From positions 124,001 through 188,000 of the forward strand of contig NZ_FRBH01000003.1 of the NCBI RefSeq assembly GCF_900142565.1: 64,000 nucleotides of DNA. The letters are read 5' to 3'. The DNA is from Chishuiella changwenlii. GTDB taxonomy: Bacteria; Bacteroidota; Bacteroidia; Flavobacteriales; Weeksellaceae. The position numbers and the translations under genes are program-made. Of this stretch, positions 41,650 to 50,917 are shown piece after piece. The notes below the pieces were generated by a model. The model ran no database searches and was not told the DNA's origin. It worked only from the letters and a program-made list of their open reading frames with translations. Numbering within the stretch: position 1 is the first letter of the stretch; every line of letters begins with the position of its first letter.

Positions 41650-43179
41650 ATGTTGAAAACATTAAAAATCTTTCAAATTTTTTTGATTACGTTGTGTTTT
41701 TGTTCAATAACAAAGGCACAAGATAGTCTATCACTTTTTCAAAATTTCAAAAATCAATATGATGCTGAAAGAGATTTTAAACAACAGATTTACTATAATC
41801 CAGCAAATATGCTGGATTATAGTTCTTCTTCTTTTTCCGAATTAAATGCAACCACTTTTTCTCAAAAAGATAAAGTATATCGTCAGCAGAAAGGCTCTGG
41901 AGAAAAGGGATTTGGTGTTTTTACCAATTCTTTTCAAAAACTAAATGACAGAAAAGTAATCTGGGGAAATGCTTCTTATGAAAATCTAAAACTTAAACAG
42001 GTAAAATGGAACGAAAATTTAGATTTTGATCGAGTAGCACCTTATATTTCATCAGATTCTGTTGGTGGAGATATCGACGTTGAACGTTATCAGTTTTTAG
42101 GAGGATATGCGCAAAGATTTAACAAATTATCTTTTGGAGCACAAATAGGTTATCAATCTCAACTTGGTTCTAGATCTCGAGATCCAAGATTAAATAATAC
42201 AACATCTGAGTTAAAAGCTCAATTAGGTTTAGGTTATAATTTTTATAAAAATTTAGCTTTAGGTGCTTTTGTAGAAGGATATAAATACCAACAAAATAGT
42301 TCAACACGTTTTGTTAGTCAATTAGGTCAACCTTTGGTTTATCAAATGACTGGACTTGGGATTTATAATAATCTTTTTAGTGGAGGATCATCTATATTAA
42401 GTACAGTAAATGAAGAATATAGTTATAAAGTAGGAGGAAAGATTAGTAATAGAAATTCTCAAGATTTTTATATTCTAGCTCAATTTGGTCAATCTGCTAT
42501 GGAGAGAAGTTATAGAGGAAGTGGAAATCGCTTTTTCTATGTTGGAGACTTAGACAAAGATTTAGTTGAGGTTGAAGGAGCAAAATTCTTTCAATTTAAT
42601 CAGAACCGTGTTGGTTTAAAAGTAAATTATTTTTCTCGAAAAACGAAAGGAATAGAATATGGTTATTCTAATAATACACAGTTAATCTCGCTTATTTACA
42701 AACGCTTATCTTACAAAAGAGACGAGGAAGCGACTACTTTTTCATTGTTTTATTCTCTTAATAAAGAAAAGTTTAGATTATCATTTATTCCTTACTATAG
42801 CTTTCAGGAAATTACAGAACAGAGAGTTTATCCTAACAGTGGACAAAAATTCCAGTACAATAATATAGGAGCAAGTATAGATTATGTGCAACAAATCGCA
42901 ACAAATCAAACACTTTCTTTCCGACCTTTTTTTGATTATAAGTCCGTTTCATCAGCAAAAAATGCATTAAGCAGACCAAATGAGGCATCTATTAATACAT
43001 GGATTTTAAATGACTTTAATTACTTAGCAAGTGATATTACAACAATAGGTGCTAACTTGCGCTATGATATAAAATTGGAAAAATTACCAACAATGTTTGT
43101 TAGTGGAAATTTTATTCAGTCAAAAATTCAATCAAAAAATAATAATTATTCCTCACTATCTGTAGGAATTATCTTTTAA
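41650..43179 (+). CDS. DUF6850-type outer-membrane beta-barrel protein
   Basis: A 509-residue protein with a signal peptide (LKIFQIFLITLCFCSITKAQ) and a beta-barrel body: repeated alternating strands, many Tyr/Phe/Gly, and a final strand LSVGIIF. No plug domain is present, so it is not itself a TonB receptor. It is recognised by context as the DUF6850 partner in TonB receptor/DUF4876/peroxidase operons of Bacteroidota. Possibly a channel or assembly partner in the outer membrane; function unknown. Confidence 0.72.
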   Translation: MLKTLKIFQIFLITLCFCSITKAQDSLSLFQNFKNQYDAERDFKQQIYYNPANMLDYSSSSFSELNATTFSQKDKVYRQQKGSGEKGFGVFTNSFQKLNDRKVIWGNASYENLKLKQVKWNENLDFDRVAPYISSDSVGGDIDVERYQFLGGYAQRFNKLSFGAQIGYQSQLGSRSRDPRLNNTTSELKAQLGLGYNFYKNLALGAFVEGYKYQQNSSTRFVSQLGQPLVYQMTGLGIYNNLFSGGSSILSTVNEEYSYKVGGKISNRNSQDFYILAQFGQSAMERSYRGSGNRFFYVGDLDKDLVEVEGAKFFQFNQNRVGLKVNYFSRKTKGIEYGYSNNTQLISLIYKRLSYKRDEEATTFSLFYSLNKEKFRLSFIPYYSFQEITEQRVYPNSGQKFQYNNIGASIDYVQQIATNQTLSFRPFFDYKSVSSAKNALSRPNEASINTWILNDFNYLASDITTIGANLRYDIKLEKLPTMFVSGNFIQSKIQSKNNNYSSLSVGIIF

Positions 43180-43185
43180 AATAAA

Positions 43186-44337
43186 ATGAAAAATAAAGTC
43201 GTTGTTCTTTTTTTAATTATCAGTGCTTACTTTTTAGTAAGTTTTGCTCCAGTAGTAAAAAATGATTTAAACAATATAGAAGATCCAACTATTCAAGAAA
43301 TTATTAATAGTTACAAGAAAAATATTTCTCTTTGGCCAAAACCTACAATTGATAAAGGTGTTGAATGGAAAGAATTTGCTTCTATACAAAGAGATACAGC
43401 TTATTTTACAACACATGATAGACCAGAAGTTATATTAGGAAAGATGCTTTTTTTCGACCCAAAACTTTCAGGATCTAATCAGATTTCGTGTAGTTCTTGC
43501 CATGATCCAGAAATGGGATGGACAGACAGAAGAAAAGTTTCTTTAGGAAATAATCATTTAGAAGGAACTAGAAATACACAGTCACTTTACAACATTGCAG
43601 AAAGAACTTCTTTTTTCTGGGATGGTAGAGCTTCTACTTTAGAAGATCAAGCCAATGGACCACTTTCTGCTTTGCATGAAATGGATATGGACGTGAATAA
43701 ATTGCCAGAAAAATTAAGCCAATACAAAGGGTATAAAAAATTATTTAAAGATGCTTTTGGAGACGAAAAAGTAACCAATAAAAGAATTAATAATGCTTTG
43801 GCAGCTTTCCAAAAATCTATTAAAAGTCAACCAAGTCGTTTTGATAAGTTTATTGATGGAGATTATAACAAATTAACAGATCAAGAAATTTATGGAATGC
43901 ATTTGTTTCGTACTAAGGCGAGATGTATGAACTGTCATAACGGAAAATATTTAACAGATGAGTCTTTTCATAATATTGGATTAACTTATTACAAGCGTAA
44001 GTTTGAGGATTTAGGACGTTACGAAATCACGAAGAAAGCAGAAGATGTAGGAAGGTTTAAAACGCCATCTTTAAGAGATTTATTAAACACAAGTCCTTGG
44101 ATGCACAATGGCTTCTTTGACGATTTAGACGGATTAATTAATCTGTACAATAGTGGAATGCACATGATAGATCCTACAGCAGAAGAAAAAGCAAAAGATC
44201 CACTTTATCCTTATACGGATCCACTTCTTAAACCTCTTTCATTAACAAGAGATGAAAAGGCTGCTTTAAAATCTTTTTTAGAAGCAATGAATGGTTCGAA
44301 ATTTAAAATGGATCGACCAAAATTTCCATTAGAATAA
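43186..44337 (+). CDS. Di-haem cytochrome c peroxidase (MauG/CcpA family)
   Basis: A 383-residue exported protein (N-terminal hydrophobic segment VVVLFLIISAYFLVSFAPV). There are two c-type haem motifs, CSSCH at residues 102-106 and CMNCH at 247-251. PEVILGKMLFFDPKLSGSNQ and FKTPSLRDLLNTSPWMHNGFF are CCP/MauG blocks. Bacterial CCPs reduce hydrogen peroxide; MauG-like relatives oxidise protein or organic substrates. Last gene of the operon, 6 nt after the barrel gene, so it probably acts on the compound handled by the receptor, or detoxifies peroxide during its uptake. Confidence 0.9.
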   Translation: MKNKVVVLFLIISAYFLVSFAPVVKNDLNNIEDPTIQEIINSYKKNISLWPKPTIDKGVEWKEFASIQRDTAYFTTHDRPEVILGKMLFFDPKLSGSNQISCSSCHDPEMGWTDRRKVSLGNNHLEGTRNTQSLYNIAERTSFFWDGRASTLEDQANGPLSALHEMDMDVNKLPEKLSQYKGYKKLFKDAFGDEKVTNKRINNALAAFQKSIKSQPSRFDKFIDGDYNKLTDQEIYGMHLFRTKARCMNCHNGKYLTDESFHNIGLTYYKRKFEDLGRYEITKKAEDVGRFKTPSLRDLLNTSPWMHNGFFDDLDGLINLYNSGMHMIDPTAEEKAKDPLYPYTDPLLKPLSLTRDEKAALKSFLEAMNGSKFKMDRPKFPLE

Positions 44338-44350
44338 AGTTATTCAATTC

Positions 44351-44395
44351 AACGATTATCTATTTAAATAGAAAATCATAAAATAGATAATCGTT
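44351..44395. terminator. Hairpin after the peroxidase gene
   Basis: AACGATTATCTATTT (44351-44365) pairs perfectly with AAATAGATAATCGTT (44381-44395). The T tract is poor, so it may act as a 3'-stabilising stem as well as a terminator. Confidence 0.6.
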
Positions 44396-44401
44396 TATAA
44401 T

Positions 44402-44409
44402 TATTTTTG
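44402..44409 (+). promoter_or_regulatory. lplA -7 promoter element
   Basis: TATTTTTG, an exact TANNTTTG match, 24 nt before the lplA start. Confidence 0.4.
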
Positions 44410-44433
44410 GATTAATACTTAAATAAAATACAA

Positions 44434-45417
44434 ATGCTAATTATAGACTCTCCTTCTCATGATGCTTATTTTAATATTGCATTAGAGGAATATTTATTAT
44501 ATCAATATCCGACAGAAGATATATTCTTGTTATATGTAAATGCACCTTCTATTATTGTAGGAAAATTTCAAAATACATTGGCAGAGATTAACTTAGATTA
44601 TGTAAAAGAACAACATATAAAAGTTGTTCGTAGAATGTCTGGTGGAGGATCAGTTTATCATGATTTAGGTAATCTAAATTTTTCCTTTCATACCTTATTA
44701 GGTAAAAATGACTTCATGGATTTTTCACAATTTACATCTCCAGTCGTTAAATTACTAAATGAATTAAATGTGCCAGCTAAATTAGAAGGCAGAAATGATT
44801 TATTAATTGAGGGTAAAAAATTTAGTGGAAATGCGAAACTAGCAAAGAATGGAAAAATGATTCAGCATGGAACCATATTATTTAATTCGGATATGTCTGT
44901 ATTGGGAGATGCTCTAAAGATTAATCCACTTAAATATGTAGATAAAGCAATAAAATCTAATCGTTCTCGTGTTACGAATTTAATTGATTATCTGCCAGCT
45001 GAAATGACTACAGAAGATTTAAAAAGCTTATTGATAGATGAAATTGCTAAATCAGATGAGCAATCTATTTTTTACACATTAACAGATCAAGATTTAGTTG
45101 GAGTAGAAGAGTTGATAAAAACAAAATATCAAACATGGGATTGGAATTTTGGTTTTTCGCCTAACTATAATTTTAAAAATGCTAAAAAAATACCGGCTGG
45201 TTTCATTGAAGTTCATTTAGATGTTGAAAAAGGAATTATTAAAAAAGCAAAAATCTTTGGAGACTTCTTTGCTTCAGCACCTATCGAAGAGTTAGAAAGT
45301 CTATTAATAGATACTAAACATGAAACTAAAGTTATAAAAGATGTCTTACTTAAACAAGATTTGACAACCTATTTTGGGAAAGTAACTACAGAAGAGATCA
45401 TAGAATTATTTGAATGA
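44434..45417 (+). CDS. lplA: Lipoate--protein ligase A
   Basis: A 327-residue ligase that activates free lipoate with ATP and transfers it to E2 and GcvH domains. Motifs: RRMSGGGSVYHDLGNLNFSF (lipoate-binding RRxSGGGxVxHDxGNxN), the catalytic Lys in GKKFSGNAKLAKNG, and a C-terminal accessory domain (about 245-327, WDWNFGFSPNYNFKNAKKIP). Full-length with both domains. Cytosolic. Single gene. Confidence 0.95.
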   Translation: MLIIDSPSHDAYFNIALEEYLLYQYPTEDIFLLYVNAPSIIVGKFQNTLAEINLDYVKEQHIKVVRRMSGGGSVYHDLGNLNFSFHTLLGKNDFMDFSQFTSPVVKLLNELNVPAKLEGRNDLLIEGKKFSGNAKLAKNGKMIQHGTILFNSDMSVLGDALKINPLKYVDKAIKSNRSRVTNLIDYLPAEMTTEDLKSLLIDEIAKSDEQSIFYTLTDQDLVGVEELIKTKYQTWDWNFGFSPNYNFKNAKKIPAGFIEVHLDVEKGIIKKAKIFGDFFASAPIEELESLLIDTKHETKVIKDVLLKQDLTTYFGKVTTEEIIELFE

Positions 45418-45432
45418 TGATAGCTTAGAATT

Positions 45433-45473
45433 AAAAAGAGTAATAAACTATAAAATAGGTTATTACTCTTTTT
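45433..45473. terminator. Terminator after lplA
   Basis: AAAAAGAGTAATAA (45433-45446) pairs with TTATTACTCTTTTT (45460-45473). Confidence 0.85.
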
Positions 45474-45555
45474 ATCTCTTAAGTTGATTATAGGTTAATC
45501 ACTGCGACTAAAATATAATAGGTTTAAGAATAGTCTTTATAAGTTGTTATTCAAA

Positions 45556-46269
45556 TTAGTTTGATATTTTGTATATAGAGAAAGAGGCTGTACTAGCACC
45601 GAGTAACCCTACGTCTAATGCCGTAGAACCAGTTAAACCAAATGATATTCTATCATTTGCTTGGAAAGAGTATATAGAACTTATACCCGTTTCAGAAATA
45701 GTTAAACTTAATAAAACTAAATTGGCACCAGAAAAAGGCCTGTTATCTATAGTTGTTGCTACACCAGCCCTGGTACGAACAATACCAATTCCTGGAGAGT
45801 TAGCTAATAAAGAGGCTTGCAAACCTGTACCATATTTAAAAGTAAAATTAACTGCATAAATACCATCTGATGGAATAATATACGTATTATCTGTATCGCT
45901 AAATAAGGTTGCAGCACCCAAAGATCTTTCTGCAGCTAAAAAGTTTACAGCCCTAAAACCAGAAGGAAATAATCCTAAAGATAATAAAGACATTCCACTA
46001 GTCTTTTTTGCAGCATAAACTGTCGTGTTTGTTGTTGTTGGGAGTGTAGTGAATAAGGTTGCTGGTGTTACCATTGTAACTTCTGTAGTACCATCGTTAA
46101 TTGCAAGAACGTGATAATTTGTCATCGTAGTTGATGTTGGAACTGTAGAAACTTTAAGGTTTCCTCTAACATCTAATGTAGCTTGAGGATTATCAGTACC
46201 AATCCCTACCTGAGCGTTAATAGGATGAAAAAATAATCCTAAAACTAAAAAAATAATAAATCTCTTCAT
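45556..46269 (-). CDS. Secreted C1q/TNF-like protein of the VGIGT family
   Basis: A 237-residue protein with a signal peptide (FIIFLVLGLFFHPINAQ). The Bacteroidota motif VGIGTDNPQATLDVRGNLKV follows directly, as found at the start of many cell-surface fibre-like proteins. The C-terminal ~130 residues form a beta-sandwich resembling C1q/TNF-like domains (IPSDGIYAVNFTFKYGTG, ISETGISSIYSFQANDRISF). It lacks a T9SS tail. Possibly a surface adhesin or structural protein; function unknown. Confidence 0.65.
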   Translation of the reverse strand: MKRFIIFLVLGLFFHPINAQVGIGTDNPQATLDVRGNLKVSTVPTSTTMTNYHVLAINDGTTEVTMVTPATLFTTLPTTTNTTVYAAKKTSGMSLLSLGLFPSGFRAVNFLAAERSLGAATLFSDTDNTYIIPSDGIYAVNFTFKYGTGLQASLLANSPGIGIVRTRAGVATTIDNRPFSGANLVLLSLTISETGISSIYSFQANDRISFGLTGSTALDVGLLGASTASFSIYKISN

Positions 46270-46404
46270 AACTTATAAATTTGTTTTTCATGATGCATAT
46301 TATTTAAATGGTTGATATATAGTTATAAAGTTAGGTAAAAAATTAATACAATAATAATATTAGGTAAAATATATTTTTACTCAATACCAATATGGGAATA
46401 AAAA

Positions 46405-46432
46405 AAAGGTCAGAAGTTAACCTCTGACCTTT
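46405..46432. terminator. Terminator after the endonuclease gene
   Basis: AAAGGTCAGA (46405-46414) pairs with TCTGACCTTT (46423-46432), 22 bases beyond the minus-strand stop. Confidence 0.75.
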
Positions 46433-46453
46433 CTCTGCAAGAATAAAATATTC

Positions 46454-48217
46454 TTAGTTTATAATAACCTTAGTTGATTGTTTTTTTGTTTTAACAATAT
46501 AAACACCTTTAGGTAATTTGTTTAATCTTACTTTGCTATCTGTGTTAACATTACGAATAGTTTGTACCAATTGACCACTTAAATTGTAAATATCAATTGT
46601 TTCATTTTTTTCTAGTCCTTTAATGTAAAACTCACTGTTTGTAATAGGATTAGGATAAACAGTTAATGTATTTTTATTGTTTGATAAATCATCTGTTCCT
46701 AATTCTTTTTCATAACAAGTCCAAGAAACATTATCCATTAATACACGATTAGATGTACTATCATTCGTTAATTCAATAATAACATTTCCTTCAACATTAA
46801 TATCGTTAATTTCTACTGTTTTAGCATCAGCAGAATAAGCTAATTTTCCTTTTTCTACTCCGTTAACTTTTAATGTAAAAGTTCCTGAAGTTCCACTGTA
46901 AATTAAAGATAATCTAACGCTTAAAGAACCAATTCCACTAGTAATTGTAGAAGAAGTAAGAGAACCATTTCTAATTATGATTGCTCTACCATCCATTGTT
47001 TGGTCTGTTCTTGCATCTGTAGCTTTCCATGTAATTCCTCTGTTAGTCCATTCTCTTTGTGTGTAAGAAGAGTTAGCATTTGGCATATTTTCAAAATCTT
47101 CAGTACCACAGCTTGTTCCTTGTCCTGGATCTGGATTTCCTGGGTTTGGGTTACTACCATCTTTAGTTGTTGCTTCTATAGCTAAACTATTATCAGATTC
47201 ATTTCCTGAAAAATCTTTTGCAACTACATAGAAAGAATAAGTTGTAGCAGGGTTTAATCCGTTTACAGTAGCACTATTACTGTAAGATGTCGTATTGTAT
47301 ACATTATTTACGTAAACGTCATAAGCTCCGATACCGTTGTTATCTGTAGAAGCTGTCCAAGATAATGATACACTATTTGCTTCAACAGCTGTCGTTTTTA
47401 AGTCTGTTGGAGTAGAAGGTTTTTCAGTATCTGCTTCTCCACCACCGTTAAATGAACTTGGCCAAGTATTTTGAGCAGCTGGTCCTCCCCAAATAACTGT
47501 AGCTAAATATGGGTTATCAATAAATGGGTTTCTATTTCCTTGGAAATCTGCAACCACATTATTTCTTTGTCTTTCAAAATCAGAAACAGGATCTTCAACA
47601 TTCCATTTAATTAAAACGTCAGGAATATCAGAAGAATATGTACTTGTTCCCATTGCGATTCTGTCAGGAGCACATTGGTTTCCATATCTAAGGTACATGT
47701 ACATTAAGATTCTTGCTACATCACCTTTCCATTCGTCACCAGGATACCATCCTCCACCAGTTTTACCAGCATTTCCTCTACCATCAGTAAAATGTATATT
47801 ACTTCTTTCACTGTTAAAAGAAATATCTGCAGGGCGTAAGTGGTGTCCATCTGCACCAGGTCCAGCAGTTCCTAAATTTGGACTAGCTTGAGATTTAGCA
47901 AAAACGTGTTCTCTGTTCCAGTTACTTACAGGAGAGCTAGCTCTACTTCTTTGGTATTTTCCTGAACTATCAGAATAACCATAGATGAGTAACATATTTT
48001 TAGGATTTTGTGGATCAGCATCACTTTTAGGTAAAAGCTGTCTTAACTCATCATAAGTTGTTTTATTTGTATGAGTTCTTGTAATTAAAGAGACTAAATC
48101 TTCTTTTAAGTCGTTTCTTGTTTTGCTAAAATTAACGCCGTTATAATATGCTGGTGCAGTTTGCGCATATATAAACAATGCTAAAAATAAACTGAAGAAT
48201 GTAAATCTTAGTTTCAT
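46454..48217 (-). CDS. Secreted endonuclease I with fibronectin-III and T9SS sorting domains
   Basis: A 587-residue modular secreted nuclease. Signal peptide (1-18). Endonuclease I domain (~20-260): SNWNREHVFAKSQA and GADGHHLRPADISFNSERSN carry the His/Asn metal-site residues of the NucM/Vvn family. Fibronectin-III domain (~270-355, PSTPTDLKTTAVEANSVSLS). Pro/Gly linker, a jelly-roll-like domain (~370-500), and a type A T9SS C-terminal sorting domain (LTVYPNPITNSEFYIKGL ... VYIVKTKKQSTKVIIN). Released or surface-attached through T9SS; probable role in DNA scavenging or biofilm turnover. Confidence 0.92.
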   Translation of the reverse strand: MKLRFTFFSLFLALFIYAQTAPAYYNGVNFSKTRNDLKEDLVSLITRTHTNKTTYDELRQLLPKSDADPQNPKNMLLIYGYSDSSGKYQRSRASSPVSNWNREHVFAKSQASPNLGTAGPGADGHHLRPADISFNSERSNIHFTDGRGNAGKTGGGWYPGDEWKGDVARILMYMYLRYGNQCAPDRIAMGTSTYSSDIPDVLIKWNVEDPVSDFERQRNNVVADFQGNRNPFIDNPYLATVIWGGPAAQNTWPSSFNGGGEADTEKPSTPTDLKTTAVEANSVSLSWTASTDNNGIGAYDVYVNNVYNTTSYSNSATVNGLNPATTYSFYVVAKDFSGNESDNSLAIEATTKDGSNPNPGNPDPGQGTSCGTEDFENMPNANSSYTQREWTNRGITWKATDARTDQTMDGRAIIIRNGSLTSSTITSGIGSLSVRLSLIYSGTSGTFTLKVNGVEKGKLAYSADAKTVEINDINVEGNVIIELTNDSTSNRVLMDNVSWTCYEKELGTDDLSNNKNTLTVYPNPITNSEFYIKGLEKNETIDIYNLSGQLVQTIRNVNTDSKVRLNKLPKGVYIVKTKKQSTKVIIN

Positions 48218-48230
48218 GCTCTAATTTGTT

Positions 48231-48761
48231 TTAATATTTATTGATTGTTGCAACTTTTTCATTTTCATAAAAAAGCTCGATTAAGTAATTTCTGAAATGT
48301 ATTGAAATCTCTGTGTCAAATTCTAGAAAAATGTCATTTCCAAATTTGTAAAGATGTGCGGGTTGTTCTGAATTGAATAATTTACAATTAACTTTAAGTT
48401 GAAATTCATCACTTAAATTTAAATCTTTTATCCAAGTAATATCATTAGAAGAGAATTTAAAAATAGTAGAAAATAATCCTGGATGATTTTTTCCTTGTCC
48501 TACAAATAAGCGATTATCGTGTTTATCAATTGCAATAATATAAACAGATTCTGCTTTTCCACTAATGTTTAGACCTTTGCTTTGTCCTAAGATAAAATTT
48601 TCTACACCATCATGTCCACCTACAAGAAAGCCATCAAAAAGAGAATATTCTCTTTGGGAAGCATTCCATGTAAGTTCTTCTTTTTTAGAAGAGAAGAACG
48701 GTTTTTCATGGATATAAATAGAAGAATCTTTTGGTATCTCTACAATCTGTCCTATCATCAT
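48231..48761 (-). CDS. Free-standing MnmA C-terminal-like protein
   Basis: A 176-residue protein resembling only the central and C-terminal beta-barrel domains of tRNA 2-thiouridylase MnmA. It starts MIGQIVEI (MnmA: PGxIVD), then GGHDGVENFILGQSKGLNIS (MnmA: GEHxGxxxYTIGQRKGLGI), VYIIAIDKHDNRLFVGQGK (MnmA: YVxxID...NxxxVG), and a last part QPAHLYKFGNDIFLEFDTEI like the C-terminal barrel. The PP-loop ATPase and the catalytic cysteines of MnmA are entirely missing. The gene begins exactly at a domain boundary, so it is a real domain gene rather than a fragment. 13 nt upstream of the endonuclease start, same strand. Confidence 0.65.
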   Translation of the reverse strand: MMIGQIVEIPKDSSIYIHEKPFFSSKKEELTWNASQREYSLFDGFLVGGHDGVENFILGQSKGLNISGKAESVYIIAIDKHDNRLFVGQGKNHPGLFSTIFKFSSNDITWIKDLNLSDEFQLKVNCKLFNSEQPAHLYKFGNDIFLEFDTEISIHFRNYLIELFYENEKVATINKY

Positions 48762-48871
48762 TCAAATTTCTATCTACCTTCTCGTTAATCATATCGAGAA
48801 AGGACAGCAAAGGTAAATATAGAACGTTAATTAAATGTTAAGAGAATATTAAGAATTAAATAATTAATAAA

Positions 48872-48903
48872 TAAAAAAGCACCTCGATCGAGGTGCTTTT
48901 TTT
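48872..48903. terminator. Terminator after the amidase gene
   Basis: GCACCTCGA and TCGAGGTGC form a loop-less perfect palindrome inside A and T runs (48873-48902). It overlaps the last codon of the minus-strand amidase gene. Confidence 0.8.
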
Positions 48904-49513
48904 ATCTTAAAGATTGATATATTTTCTGAGCAATTTTTGGATAATTGTTTTCATCAATTAAAAATTTTCGATCATCGTTATTTGTTAAATAACCAATTTC
49001 TAACATGATAATTGGAACTTTAGAATCTCTTAGAATTTTAGAATTTGTTTCTATTATTCCTAAATTTTCTAGTCCTAAAGCTGTAATATTAGCTTCTATT
49101 ATTTCTCCTAATTTTTTAGATTCTTCAAAGTGAGGATTCATAGGCGAAATATGTACTTCAGTACCCTTTTTAGTATTTTTTACATTGTAATTTGCATGTA
49201 TAGATAAAACCAAGTCTGGTTTTATTTCATTAATTAAATTAGCACGATTGGTATTAATAATTTGTTCGTCATCTTCGCGTAATAAAACAAAATCAATATC
49301 ACTAAATGGATTTTCGTCTTTAATTACTTTTGCTATTTTAAGAACAATATTTTTTTCCTCAAAACCATCTTCTTTTACACCTGTGTCTGTTCCTCCATGA
49401 CCTGCGTCTAATAGTATAATTCGTTTTTTTGTTGGGATAGAGTCTAATGTTGTTGTTTGACCATATACATTACCTATGATGAACAGAAGAGTAATAGCAA
49501 AAAGATTTTTCAT
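48902..49513 (-). CDS. N-acetylmuramoyl-L-alanine amidase
   Basis: A 203-residue exported Amidase_3 enzyme that cleaves the bond between MurNAc and the stem peptide. Signal peptide (FAITLLFIIGNVYGQ). The zinc-site motifs are present: LLDAGHGGTDTG (His), the Glu in GFEEKNIVLKIAK, the second His in LVLSIHANYN, and the catalytic Glu in PIIMLEIGYLTN. Compact single-domain form, no SPOR or LysM domain. Likely a cell-separation or wall-turnover hydrolase. Confidence 0.92.
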   Translation of the reverse strand: MKNLFAITLLFIIGNVYGQTTTLDSIPTKKRIILLDAGHGGTDTGVKEDGFEEKNIVLKIAKVIKDENPFSDIDFVLLREDDEQIINTNRANLINEIKPDLVLSIHANYNVKNTKKGTEVHISPMNPHFEESKKLGEIIEANITALGLENLGIIETNSKILRDSKVPIIMLEIGYLTNNDDRKFLIDENNYPKIAQKIYQSLR

Positions 49514-49588
49514 TTTTAATTAATTATTTTCAGAACAAAAGCAATAACTGTGCATTTTTTTTTGAAATTCTATGCTTCACTAAAAAAA

Positions 49589-50917
49589 TTAAAATAGTCC
49601 TCTTGCTTTTATTTCTAAGTATTTATTAATTAAGTTTATAGATAAATCTTTTGGCTCGCAATAAATTGTTAAAATTCCTATTTGATGTAATCTCTGAATA
49701 ATTAATTCTTTATCATAGCTAAATTTTTCTGCAATTGTCTGGTTATAGATATCCGTTGTAGAAGTTGCTTTTTGTGTTGTTAGCGTTTTTAATTCAGAAT
49801 TTTTGAAAGAAATTAATACAACAACGTGCGATTTTTTAATCAATTTTAGATAAGGTAATTGTCTTTCTAAACCATCAATCGTTTCAAAATTTGTGTAAAT
49901 AAATAATAAAGAACGTTGTGTTAATTTACGTTTCAGATAAACATACAATTGCCCAAAATCAGTTTCTAAAAAATTCGTTTCAACATTGTACAATTTTTCT
50001 AAAATTAATTGCATTTGATGATTTTTTCTATCAGCAACTACAAAATCTTGTATGTTCTTATTAAACGTGATTAAACCTGCTTTTTCGTTCTTTTGTAAAG
50101 AAATATTTGCAATTACTAAACTAGAGTTTATCGCATAGTCTAATAATTTTAAACCATCAAAAGGCATTCGCATTGTTCGTCCAACATCAATAATAGAATA
50201 AACGGGTTGCGATTTTTCTTCTTGATATTGATTTACCATTAATCGACTTGCTTTTGCTGTCGCTTTCCAGTTAATTAAACGATATTCATCGCCAATGGTA
50301 TAATTTTTTATATTTTCGAATTCGGTATTGGTACCAATTTTTCGAATACGTTTCATTCCAAACTGATTATGATGCTGAGCAGTTGAATACAATTGGAATT
50401 GTTTTAATTGTAAATAAGAAGGGTAGGAAGCTATTGTCAAAGGCTCGTTTGTTTTAATTCTTTTTTCAATTAATCCAAAAACAGAAATATAAATATTTAT
50501 AATCCCAAACTGATAAGAACCACGATCTGTAGGACGTAATTTATAACCAAATTTGGTTGATTGATTTTGTTTGAAATGTTTAAAGAATTGCAAATTTCTA
50601 ATTTGAAATTGAATAGGCAACTCCTCAATAATTCTTACATAAATAGGAAATTGATAATGATTAGTTACTAAAAGTTCTAATTCATTATCGTCTCCATTAG
50701 AAAAACGTTCTGGATAATTTCGTGTAACATCAATTGAAATTTTGGTTAAAAAAATTAAAAAAGAGTCCAGTATAACCGAAATACATAATGCAAATAAAAG
50801 AATTTTAGCCACAATGAGAAATGGTGATAGGAAAAATCCAATCACAAAACAAAATGCAACTAAAAAACCTGCGTAGAACAGTCTATCTGTAAGAAAAATA
50901 CTTCTGAAAAATTTCAT
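49589..50917 (-). CDS. DUF58 membrane-anchored protein
   Basis: A 442-residue protein with two N-terminal membrane helices (~14-55), an extracellular/periplasmic-like beta region, and the DUF58 core: RLINWKATAKASRLMVNQYQ and PVYSIIDVGRTMRMPFDGL (vWA-like DxGxxM). It overlaps by one base with the MoxR ATPase gene. DUF58 proteins are standard partners of MoxR AAA ATPases, possibly as substrate adaptors. Last gene of the five-gene minus-strand operon. Confidence 0.9.
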   Translation of the reverse strand: MKFFRSIFLTDRLFYAGFLVAFCFVIGFFLSPFLIVAKILLFALCISVILDSFLIFLTKISIDVTRNYPERFSNGDDNELELLVTNHYQFPIYVRIIEELPIQFQIRNLQFFKHFKQNQSTKFGYKLRPTDRGSYQFGIINIYISVFGLIEKRIKTNEPLTIASYPSYLQLKQFQLYSTAQHHNQFGMKRIRKIGTNTEFENIKNYTIGDEYRLINWKATAKASRLMVNQYQEEKSQPVYSIIDVGRTMRMPFDGLKLLDYAINSSLVIANISLQKNEKAGLITFNKNIQDFVVADRKNHQMQLILEKLYNVETNFLETDFGQLYVYLKRKLTQRSLLFIYTNFETIDGLERQLPYLKLIKKSHVVVLISFKNSELKTLTTQKATSTTDIYNQTIAEKFSYDKELIIQRLHQIGILTIYCEPKDLSINLINKYLEIKARGLF

